Of a DNA stretch of 59,225 nt, positions 18,555-24,940 are shown in pieces. Below the pieces are notes generated by a model that ran no database searches, had not been told where the DNA came from, and was given only the letters and a program-made list of their open reading frames with translations. Made by a program: the position numbers and the translations under genes. The stretch comes from a virus. The stretch covers positions 1 through 59,225 of IMG/VR virus record IMGVR_UViG_3300021437_000024; one strand, 5' to 3'. Position 1 is the first letter of the stretch; every line of letters starts with the position of its first letter.

Positions 18555-18576
18555 GGGGACTTCGGTCCCCTCTTTT
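18555..18576 (+). terminator. Rho-independent terminator after DUF932 gene
   Basis: GGGGAC and GTCCCC arms, TTCG loop, then TCTTTT. Confidence 0.85.
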
Positions 18577-18577
18577 C

Positions 18578-18901
18578 ATGATTACATTCCAAAAATTAAC
18601 ACCCAAGCAAGCCAAGTGGCTCTCGCTAATCAAAGATTATTTCAGTGATTGGTATTCCTCTGGTACAATAACTCATAAGCAATTAGTTGAAGCACACGAA
18701 AAATTCATGAGTCTTAGAAAAGAAGACCCATCGAATAAGGTTGGATGGCCAATTTGGCTTATCATGGGAAACAATATTGGCCGCGGGCTGTACCAATTAC
18801 CCGTTCCAAAATTCAAAGAAGTAGATGAAGTTGATCCTGATTCTACTCACGAATTTTATCCCGAATATGTTGCTGAACTAAAAGAGTTTGGTGTTGTGTG
18901 A
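18578..18901 (+). CDS. Hypothetical protein
   Basis: 107 residues starting two bases after the terminator tail. It contains GWPIWLIMGNNIGRGLYQLP and an acidic C-terminus. No recognised domain. The start so close to a terminator is odd and could mean an internal promoter or read-through. Confidence 0.6.
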   Translation: MITFQKLTPKQAKWLSLIKDYFSDWYSSGTITHKQLVEAHEKFMSLRKEDPSNKVGWPIWLIMGNNIGRGLYQLPVPKFKEVDEVDPDSTHEFYPEYVAELKEFGVV

Positions 18902-18948
18902 TAGTGGTAGCACAATATCAATTTTAAGTACCACATGGAGTATTGATT

Positions 18949-19194
18949 ATGAAGAAGAAAATTTCTAAGACTGAGCGCCTGATTCAAACTTTGCGCACCG
19001 GCAAGGAACTGACATCTGCGCAAGTAGAGAAGTTTGGTTTTGCATCGGCAGACGCTATTGTTGGTGGTCTGCGCAACTGGCGCCGTATTGCTGTTTATGC
19101 AAACCAGCGCACACTGCGTGATGGTAGCCGTGTTGTGAAGTACCGCATTGGTATGCCGACACAAGCTATGCAAGAACAAGGTTTCACAGCGTAA
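18949..19194 (+). CDS. Small basic, likely DNA-binding protein
   Basis: 81 residues (ATG 18949). KTERLIQTLRTGKELTSAQVEKFG followed by a predicted second helix looks like a winged helix of the kind found in phage regulators. No specific family recognised. It is followed by a TAAATA box and the next gene. Confidence 0.6.
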   Translation: MKKKISKTERLIQTLRTGKELTSAQVEKFGFASADAIVGGLRNWRRIAVYANQRTLRDGSRVVKYRIGMPTQAMQEQGFTA

Positions 19195-19205
19195 ATAAAA
19201 GCCTC

Positions 19206-19649
19206 ATGACGAAAACTCTAGGAATGAAATTCGACCAAGAGAAAGCACGCATGGGGCTTTTGCCTCCGCGTGCTCTTCGTCTTGTTTCGGAAGTTTTGAC
19301 ATTTGGTGCAAAGAAGTATTTGCCAAATAATTGGAAGTATGTAGAAAACGGGCCCGAGCGTTATCTAGATGCTGCACTACGTCATATTACATCATATATG
19401 ACCGGTGAAAAGAATGATCCAGAAACCGGTTTACCTCATATGGCTCACGCGTTGTGTTGCCTGATGTTCATTGCTGATCTGGAAGCAGAGGCAGAAGAAA
19501 CTGCTGACAAAAATAAAAAGTTTGGTACAGAGTCTATCAAGTTAGACGGAGCACCAGGCTGGCCATTTCAGCCACCAGAAGAAGATGTTTATGTTACACT
19601 CGGATCGGTTCTCGACTACATGGTTCGACAATCACAATTAGGAAAATAA
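19206..19649 (+). CDS. dATP/dGTP diphosphohydrolase-like protein (DUF5664)
   Basis: 147 residues with the family pattern K-F-D-Q-x-K-x-R-x-x-L-L-P, FGAKKYLPNNWK, RYLDAALRHI and a DPETGLPHMAHALCCLMF helix. This all-alpha NTP-pyrophosphatase family is linked to hydrolysis of purine dNTPs in phages with altered nucleotide pools. No partner purine-modification genes are visible here. It sits just before the sliding clamp gene. Confidence 0.7.
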   Translation: MTKTLGMKFDQEKARMGLLPPRALRLVSEVLTFGAKKYLPNNWKYVENGPERYLDAALRHITSYMTGEKNDPETGLPHMAHALCCLMFIADLEAEAEETADKNKKFGTESIKLDGAPGWPFQPPEEDVYVTLGSVLDYMVRQSQLGK

Positions 19650-19652
19650 AAA

Positions 19653-20312
19653 ATGAAACTATCAAAAGAAACATTGGCTGTTATTCGTAACTTTGCCGGT
19701 ATTAATCAAAACCTTCTGATTAAGAAGGGTAATCAACTCGATACTATCAATGTTCAGAAGAACGTAATTGCTAGTGCTTCGGTTGATGAAACATTCGACA
19801 CACAATTCGGTATCTATGACGCAGGTGAATTCCTCGGTGTTATTGGATTGTTTAGCAATCCTGATATTGAATTCAAGGAAAAGTTTGCTGTCATCAAGGA
19901 AGGCGGTTCCAGTGTCAAGTTCTACGCGGCGGATGAATCTGTATTGACTGTTCCAACTAAATCTGTCAAGTTCCCTGATGCTGATATTCACTTTGAGTTG
20001 TCCGAAGAACAATTGGCAACAATTCAAAAGACTGCAAGTGTATTGCGTGCTTTGGATGTATCGGTAATCGGTAAGGATGGAAAACTGGTTGTTTGTGTTG
20101 GAGACTTGAAGAACACCACCGCAAATACATTCAATTTGGAATTGGGTGATACCGATGCAGCAGATTTTACGGCCAATATCAAGATTGAAAACTTGAAGCT
20201 GATGCCACGTAAGTACACTGTGTCTATTTCTCGTAAGAAGATTAGCCGCTTTGTTTCTGAAGATGGTAAACTGACCGTTTACGTTGCTTTGGAATCTACA
20301 TCTGAACTATAA
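19653..20312 (+). CDS. 45: Sliding clamp gp45
   Basis: The trimeric clamp that tethers polymerase gp43 and, in T4, activates late transcription through gp55/gp33. The 219-residue sequence (T4 228) starts MKLSKETLAVIRNFAGINQ, a close match in pattern to T4 gp45, with IYDAGEFLGVIGLF near residue 50. It is three bases after the previous gene and leads into the clamp loader block. Confidence 0.95.
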   Translation: MKLSKETLAVIRNFAGINQNLLIKKGNQLDTINVQKNVIASASVDETFDTQFGIYDAGEFLGVIGLFSNPDIEFKEKFAVIKEGGSSVKFYAADESVLTVPTKSVKFPDADIHFELSEEQLATIQKTASVLRALDVSVIGKDGKLVVCVGDLKNTTANTFNLELGDTDAADFTANIKIENLKLMPRKYTVSISRKKISRFVSEDGKLTVYVALESTSEL

Positions 20313-20321
20313 GGAATAATT

Positions 20322-20507
20322 ATGGAAGACAAGTATATTAGTATTCAATCCGTCGAAGGCGGATATATTGTTCAAAAACATGAAGGTGGACAGACAGTAC
20401 ACACTTCGTTGAATAACGCCGTGAAGCAAGTTAAAGAATTGCTAAAGCCGACTGAATCGACTGACGAATCTGTTGGTACTACTGGCCAGCAACAACTCAA
20501 CGGTTAA
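20322..20507 (+). CDS. Small protein, unknown
   Basis: 61 residues, SD AAGGA before the ATG. It has a beta-like N-terminus (YISIQSVEGGYIVQK) and a polar tail. It follows gp45 directly; function unknown. Confidence 0.65.
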   Translation: MEDKYISIQSVEGGYIVQKHEGGQTVHTSLNNAVKQVKELLKPTESTDESVGTTGQQQLNG

Positions 20508-20513
20508 TTATTT

Positions 20514-20614
20514 TGGCTCTAAGCGGGCTAGTAATTGAGACAACCCGCCGAATCTTATTAAACTGCTGGCAAGCCGATAAATTCTTTCTCAGGATGTGCA
20601 GTTAAGAAGAGCCA
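20514..20614 (+). ncRNA. Possible structured RNA (three-way junction)
   Basis: A 7-bp closing stem (TGGCTCT at 20514 with AGAGCCA at 20608) holds two further stems: GCGGG/CCCGC (20523-20548) and AACTGC/GCAGTT (20561-20603). It abuts the tRNA-Met by one base and lies upstream of the tmRNA. No known family recognised; it could be a processing element or a separate small RNA. Confidence 0.45.
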
Positions 20615-20615
20615 T

Positions 20616-20691
20616 TGCGACTCTAGCATAATGGTAGTGCCGAGAACTCATAATTCTTAAGGTCTGGGTTCGACTCCCGGGGGTCGCACCA
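20616..20691 (+). tRNA. tRNA-Met (CAT)
   Basis: A full cloverleaf with 7-bp acceptor stem, anticodon loop CTCATAA, canonical TTCGACT T-loop and encoded CCA. U1-A72 pairs, so it is an elongator Met or an Ile(CAU), not an initiator. Confidence 0.92.
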
Positions 20692-20702
20692 AAAGGATTT
20701 AT

Positions 20703-21029
20703 ATGACACCAGGACAGATAAAACAGAAAATTGAAGATTTAGAAAAGACTGTGACGTTATTGCAAAATACAGTAACACTTCTACAGACCTCGGTCATCAA
20801 TTTGCAACAACAGGTGAATAATATTTCACGGAACAATATGAATAATATTCCAATTTGGCCGGGTTATTATCCGCCAAATTGGACACCGGCTCCAGTGACT
20901 TGGCCGACATTTAAGCCATATGAAGTGACTTGTCAAGATGGTTCTACTATCAAGATTAATTCACCAATTGTGGCCCAAGGTCGATGGGAGCCAGGTGCAA
21001 CAGCTAATGAATGGAAACCAATTCCATAA
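20703..21029 (+). CDS. Coiled-coil protein, unknown
   Basis: 108 residues. Residues 5-45 are a heptad coiled coil (LEKTVTLLQNTVTLLQTSV), followed by a Pro/Trp-rich linker and a C-terminal YEVTCQDGSTIKI strand. It might be a trimeric virion or accessory protein; no family recognised. It lies between tRNA-Met and the tmRNA gene. Confidence 0.65.
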   Translation: MTPGQIKQKIEDLEKTVTLLQNTVTLLQTSVINLQQQVNNISRNNMNNIPIWPGYYPPNWTPAPVTWPTFKPYEVTCQDGSTIKINSPIVAQGRWEPGATANEWKPIP

Positions 21030-21103
21030 ATAGAAGTAATGGTAGTCAACTGACTTTCAGAAACGATTGGAACACCCCGGTTCGATTCCGGGCAGTTCCA
21101 CCA

Positions 21104-21192
21104 CAAGTGTTCTAGAAGATGAAATACTCTCAGGGCTCGTACACCGCATACCTCTCGTGGAAAGTATGTATAGACGTTAGAACACTTCTGAT
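21104..21192 (+). other. tmRNA intervening segment closed by inverted repeat
   Basis: AAGTGTTCTA just after the CCA and TAGAACACTT just before the coding piece form a 10-bp stem that holds the two acceptor strands together. In known permuted tmRNAs this segment is cut out to give two RNA pieces. Confidence 0.8.
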
Positions 21193-21279
21193 GGGACTGA
21201 ACAGGTTTTCGACTCCGAAAGAAGTAAGATAGATTAGCTACTCGTCAGTGATAGACGTAAAAACTAAATGTAAGTAAAT

Positions 21280-21324
21280 GCAAATATTGCACAAAACGAT
21301 GAGGTCTTCGCTCTTGTAGCGTGA
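21280..21324 (+). other. tmRNA proteolysis tag frame
   Basis: The frame reads ANIAQNDEVFALVA followed by TGA. An AN...NDE...FAL-x-A pattern matches bacterial tags, which end in an AL-A-type degradation signal. The resume codon is likely GCA at 21280, or GTA two codons earlier. Confidence 0.75.
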
Positions 21325-21409
21325 TCGACTCTGAGGTAACATAGCCTTATAACCGAATAATGTCTAGCAGTGGGAGGGAAGGCTAGTAAAACATTCCTCT
21401 CGCCATTAT

Positions 21410-21438
21410 TTCTTTCTATTGTGTCCGTGTGATACAAT
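21410..21438 (+). promoter_or_regulatory. Early-type promoter before gp44
   Basis: TTCTTT, 17 nt, TACAAT with TGA upstream; a divergent member of the repeated family, 29 bases before the gp44 start. Confidence 0.6.
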
Positions 21439-21466
21439 AGCATATCTACATTATGAAAGTCATACA

Positions 21467-22417
21467 ATGAGCATTGACAACGACAAGCTGAATTCATTAG
21501 TTTGGGCAGAGAAGTATCGCCCCAAGAAACTTGAAGATGCTATTCTCCCAGAATCAACTAAGAAAATGATCCGTGATCTTTTGGATAGTGGAAATATCCC
21601 GCACTTCTTGTTCACTGGTACAGCTGGTACAGGTAAAACTACACTGGCAAGAATCATCGCAAACGAACTCGATGCCGACCTGATGTACATCAATGCTTCG
21701 TTAGAAGGCATTGATGCAGTTCGTCTGAATGTGATTCAGTTCTCGTCGTCTGTGTCATTTGGTGATGGAATTAAGATTGTTCTTCTTGACGAGTTCGATG
21801 GAGCCAGTGCTCAGCAACAACAATCGTTGCGTGGTGTTATTGAACAATTTCCGAACACGCGATTTATTTTCACGTGTAATTTCAAGAATAAGGTTATGGA
21901 TGCTATTCATAGCCGATGCCAAGTAATTGACTTTAAAGTCCCTAAGACAGAAATTCCAAAACTCCAGGCTGCATTTTTCAAGCGTGTTATTACAATTCTC
22001 GAGACAGAAAATATCGAGTACGATAAGCCGGCGGTTGCCGAGTTGGTCAAAAAGTTCTACCCCGATTTCCGTAGCACTCTGAACGCTTTGCAGAGTTATA
22101 GTTCAAGTGGTAAGATTGACACAGGTATTCTTGTTAACCAAACCGATGCTTTAATTGAAGAACTGGCCAAACATTTGAAGGTAAAAAACTTCACCGAGAT
22201 GCGCAAGTGGGTTGGTAATTATAATGATATGGAACCGGAAGTCGTGTTCCGCGGTCTGTATGATAAGGTAATTCCACAGCTTGATCCGCGTTGTGTACCA
22301 AGTGTTATTGTTACCCTCGGTGATTATATGTATAAGTGTAGTCAAGTAGCGGACACAGAAGTTCTTGTTGCTGCAGCACTAACTCACTTCATGTCGGAGG
22401 CTGTGTGGAATTCGTAA
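21467..22417 (+). CDS. 44: Clamp loader large subunit gp44
   Basis: The AAA+ ATPase that, with gp62, opens and loads the gp45 clamp. Start ATG 21467; 316 residues (T4 319). Walker A FTGTAGTGKTTLARI near residue 45, Walker B IVLLDEFDG, and the SRC box in AIHSRCQVI are visible. Its own early-type promoter precedes it, and the end overlaps the next gene by 13 bases. Confidence 0.95.
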   Translation: MSIDNDKLNSLVWAEKYRPKKLEDAILPESTKKMIRDLLDSGNIPHFLFTGTAGTGKTTLARIIANELDADLMYINASLEGIDAVRLNVIQFSSSVSFGDGIKIVLLDEFDGASAQQQQSLRGVIEQFPNTRFIFTCNFKNKVMDAIHSRCQVIDFKVPKTEIPKLQAAFFKRVITILETENIEYDKPAVAELVKKFYPDFRSTLNALQSYSSSGKIDTGILVNQTDALIEELAKHLKVKNFTEMRKWVGNYNDMEPEVVFRGLYDKVIPQLDPRCVPSVIVTLGDYMYKCSQVADTEVLVAAALTHFMSEAVWNS

Positions 22418-22701
22418 GCACATATTTCTGGGAACTTTTGGCGTGTGGTTTTGTTTTATCAATGGTTTACAAAATTGGACTGTTCAGTGGAATGCAGATG
22501 AATATTTCATCTCCCGTCCGCGTAATTTCACATGAAAATATTGACGGTTCATTTTACTGGCATGATATTGTAAACTCTGCATTTCTATTTCAGACCAAAA
22601 CATTTGCAGAAGGTGAGAAAAAACTCATTGAATCTCTTGAGCCACGTCAGCGTATCTTCTTGATTGAAGCTGGTAATATTTCATTACAAAAAGTTGAATA
22701 A
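22405..22701 (+). CDS. Small membrane-associated protein, unknown
   Basis: 98 residues with one hydrophobic segment near the N-terminus (FWELLACGFVLSMVYKIGLF) and a soluble C-terminal part. It overlaps gp44 and touches gp62, so it is translated with the clamp loader, though nothing links it to that role. Confidence 0.6.
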   Translation: MEFVSTYFWELLACGFVLSMVYKIGLFSGMQMNISSPVRVISHENIDGSFYWHDIVNSAFLFQTKTFAEGEKKLIESLEPRQRIFLIEAGNISLQKVE

Positions 22702-23078
22702 TGTCTGGACTATTTGATATTATTGGACAGCTGTCCACATCAACGATAGATAATTGGTCTGACATAGAAGAGAAGGATTACGTTTCGTTCATGGTGAATC
22801 GGAACTTCAGCTTGTTTGTTGATACAGTAATGTTGGCCAACGAGATGAATAAAATTCATACAATTCCCAAAAAGTGGCAGTATGATTTCTATAGATTGGC
22901 TGTTCAACCTAAAAAGAAGAGGTTCGCCAAGTGGCACAAACCAGAGAAGGATGAAACCGTAGAACTTATCATGAACACGTATAAAGTCAATCGACAACGT
23001 GCCAAATCCATCTACAATTTGTTAAATGAAGAAAGTATAAATACTTTACGAACATTGACAAATTGTGGTGGAAAATAA
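22701..23078 (+). CDS. 62: Clamp loader small subunit gp62
   Basis: 125 residues. T4 gp62 is longer (187), but short forms occur in aquatic T4-like phages. IPKKWQYDFYRLAVQPKKKRFAKW matches the gp62 pattern of an aromatic-rich strand then a basic stretch. The position gp44-gp62-regA-43 is diagnostic. Its stop overlaps the regA start (TAATG). Confidence 0.85.
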   Translation: MSGLFDIIGQLSTSTIDNWSDIEEKDYVSFMVNRNFSLFVDTVMLANEMNKIHTIPKKWQYDFYRLAVQPKKKRFAKWHKPEKDETVELIMNTYKVNRQRAKSIYNLLNEESINTLRTLTNCGGK

Positions 23079-23512
23079 TGATAACAACAAATACAATTGA
23101 CCTATATCCATGGACTTCAGAATCGCTATTGGAAATTGAATTATCAACTCCCGATGACTTTCTAAAAATCAAGGAAACTTTGACACGTATTGGGGTTGCA
23201 TCAAAACGCGATGATACACTGTATCAGACGTGTCACATTCTGCACAAACGTGGTAAATATTACTGTGCCATGTTTAAGGAACTATTTCAGTTGGATGGAA
23301 GACCATCCGATATTTCTCATGAAGACATTTCGCGCCGAAACACCATTGCTGCTTTATTGGAACAATGGGGCCTATGTAAAGTTGTTTCTTCTGACGAATA
23401 TATTGATATGCGGGTACCTTTGAGCTCAATCAAGGTAGTAGCATATCGAGATAAAAAGAATTGGAACTTGCAGTCAAAATACGCTATGCGTAGTGAACGC
23501 AAACCAAAGTAA
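23078..23512 (+). CDS. regA: Translational repressor RegA
   Basis: This RNA-binding protein shuts off translation of early mRNAs, including clamp and clamp loader genes. LSTPDDFLKIKETLTRIGVA, LYQTCHILHKRGKYY and FKELFQLDGR follow T4 RegA closely. Start ATG 23078 gives 144 residues (T4 122, extra at both ends). Its place between gp62 and gp43 matches T4. Confidence 0.96.
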   Translation: MITTNTIDLYPWTSESLLEIELSTPDDFLKIKETLTRIGVASKRDDTLYQTCHILHKRGKYYCAMFKELFQLDGRPSDISHEDISRRNTIAALLEQWGLCKVVSSDEYIDMRVPLSSIKVVAYRDKKNWNLQSKYAMRSERKPK

Positions 23513-23514
23513 TT

Positions 23515-23579
23515 CGGGAGTAGTTCCCGGATAGTATCGCCGCAAGGGATACTCAATTTTAATAGGACGAAAGTCTATT
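23515..23579 (+). promoter_or_regulatory. Three hairpins in the 5' leader of hsp20
   Basis: CGGGA/TCCCG, AGTATC/GATACT and AATAG(G)AC-GAAA-GTCTATT follow one another, ending just before AAGGAG. They may set mRNA stability or bind a regulator such as RegA (inference). Confidence 0.45.
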
Positions 23580-23590
23580 AAGGAGAACTT

Positions 23591-24067
23591 ATGTTTGAAA
23601 ATATCTACACACCTCGTAGTTTTATTGGTTTTGATACTATGACAAAAACGCGAGAAAATCTGTTTAAGCTGATCGAACAGCAACGACAGTATGTTTATCC
23701 GCCATATAATATTCGCAAGACTAGTGAAAATTCTTACGTGATTGAACTAGCAGTGGCGGGGTATTCAATTAGTGATTTTGAAATTACTATTGAAGATGAC
23801 GCTCTTAATATTAAGTGCGAACCGCCTGTTATGACACAGGTTGAGCGTGATTCTATCATTCACTGCGGCTTGACTAATAAAAATTGGGCCCGCACTTTCA
23901 TTCTTGGTGAATACGTGAGGGTCAAAACTTCATCTTATGTAAATGGTATGCTTCGTATTTTCTTGGAGCAACAACTTCCAGAAGAAAAGAAACCTATCCG
24001 TATCAATATCGAGGAACCTTCAGAGAAGACACATCCTCAGCTCTTGAATGAAAATTCAGACTTCTAA
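23591..24067 (+). CDS. Small heat-shock protein (Hsp20 family)
   Basis: 158 residues with an alpha-crystallin domain: YNIRKTSENSYVIELAVAGYS, FEITIEDDALNIKC, and a late strand MLRIFLEQQLPEEKKP close to the family's G-x-L pattern. It is an ATP-independent holdase. Aquatic T4-like phages often carry an hsp20 gene beside regA. AAGGAG before the start; a terminator follows. Confidence 0.9.
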   Translation: MFENIYTPRSFIGFDTMTKTRENLFKLIEQQRQYVYPPYNIRKTSENSYVIELAVAGYSISDFEITIEDDALNIKCEPPVMTQVERDSIIHCGLTNKNWARTFILGEYVRVKTSSYVNGMLRIFLEQQLPEEKKPIRINIEEPSEKTHPQLLNENSDF

Positions 24068-24069
24068 TG

Positions 24070-24090
24070 AAAGGGGCTTTGCCCCTTTTC
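24070..24090 (+). terminator. Rho-independent terminator after hsp20
   Basis: AAGGGGC and GCCCCTT arms around a TTT loop, ending TTTTC. Confidence 0.75.
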
Positions 24091-24093
24091 TAT

Positions 24094-24285
24094 ATGGATA
24101 TAAAAGTATTTCCGTTGCTTAAAATAGATCAATGGGTCTTCCGTGCTTCTATTTACGGACACGAGCAGATAATGCTTTTTGCATTCGGGCCTGATAGTAC
24201 ATTTTTATTCAGATTTTTTACGAAAGAATTAGATGCCATGGCGTTTATTGAGGAGTGTAGTATGGGTAAGCATTGCGACGAATAA
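24094..24285 (+). CDS. Small protein, unknown
   Basis: 63 residues. I prefer ATG 24094 after the terminator over the in-frame ATG 24067, which would put the hairpin inside the gene. Aromatic-rich (FLFRFFTKELDAMAF); no family recognised and no clear ribosome site. Confidence 0.5.
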   Translation: MDIKVFPLLKIDQWVFRASIYGHEQIMLFAFGPDSTFLFRFFTKELDAMAFIEECSMGKHCDE

Positions 24286-24288
24286 TTA

Positions 24289-24317
24289 TTTCAGTTTTCT
24301 CTGTAAGATTATATAAT
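24289..24317 (+). promoter_or_regulatory. Possible promoter before dexA
   Basis: TTTCAG, 17 nt, TATAAT. The -10 is perfect; the -35 and spacer deviate from the family. Confidence 0.6.
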
Positions 24318-24337
24318 GTTATTTTTGGAGTATTATT

Positions 24338-24940
24338 ATGAGTGGATTTTTCATCCTCGACCTAGAGACACTAGGTATTGAATCAAATTGTGTTTGTCTT
24401 TCCGCTGCAATGCTTTGGGTTGATCCTGAGCAACTTCCCGAGGATAATCAAGAGGCATATGAATATCTCCTAAAGCAGGGTGTATTCGTAAAACTAAATG
24501 CAAAACAACAAGTCACTGAGTTATTCAAAGGACGCACTGTTGCCAAAAATGTTCTTGAGTGGTGGGAAAAGCAAGCAGAAGTTGTTCAGCGAGCATCGTT
24601 CATTCCAGATAAGGAAAGAGACCTAGACTGCTTGGTTGCTATCAATAAAATTAAAGGGTTTTTTGAATCAAAACCAGATCATAAAAAGGCTTGTGTTTGG
24701 GTACGAGGGTCTCTTGATCAACCTGTTTTAGAATCTTTACTAAGATCATATGATGTTGAGCCATTTATCGGTTATAATAATTATCGGGATGTCCGGACTG
24801 CTATTGATTTGATTTATCCTGATACTTCAAATGCAGGATATGTTGATGTTCCAGATTTTGAAGTCGGTAGTGTTATTAAACATCACCCGACACATGATTG
24901 TGCTTATGATGGTCTGATGCTCTTGAGAGGAAAACAGTGA
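24338..24940 (+). CDS. dexA: Exonuclease DexA
   Basis: A 3'-5' exonuclease of the DnaQ-like fold (200 residues; T4 DexA 227). ExoI is FILDLETLG, ExoII is near RGSLDQPVLESLL, and ExoIII is HDCAYDGLML. In T4 it digests single-stranded DNA. It overlaps the polymerase start by 4 bases, with GTG inside CAGTGAG. Confidence 0.85.
   Translation: MSGFFILDLETLGIESNCVCLSAAMLWVDPEQLPEDNQEAYEYLLKQGVFVKLNAKQQVTELFKGRTVAKNVLEWWEKQAEVVQRASFIPDKERDLDCLVAINKIKGFFESKPDHKKACVWVRGSLDQPVLESLLRSYDVEPFIGYNNYRDVRTAIDLIYPDTSNAGYVDVPDFEVGSVIKHHPTHDCAYDGLMLLRGKQ

Larger units (their letters stand above)
21045..21403 (+). ncRNA. ssrA: Circularly permuted (two-piece) tmRNA
   Basis: Transfer-messenger RNA for rescue of stalled ribosomes, with its parts in swapped order. 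The acceptor piece comes first: T-arm CCCGG-TTCGATT-CCGGG, then CAGTTCC, A, CCA ending at 21103. A spacer follows. The coding piece starts at 21193 with GGGACTGAACAGGTTTTCGA, the tmRNA 5' signature; its first seven bases pair with CAGTTCC (one G-U). A tag frame lies at 21280-21324. A pseudoknot follows: TAGCCTT/AAGGCTA with GGGAGG/CCTCTC. The 5' edge of the acceptor piece and the 3' edge of the coding piece are estimates. Confidence 0.88.
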
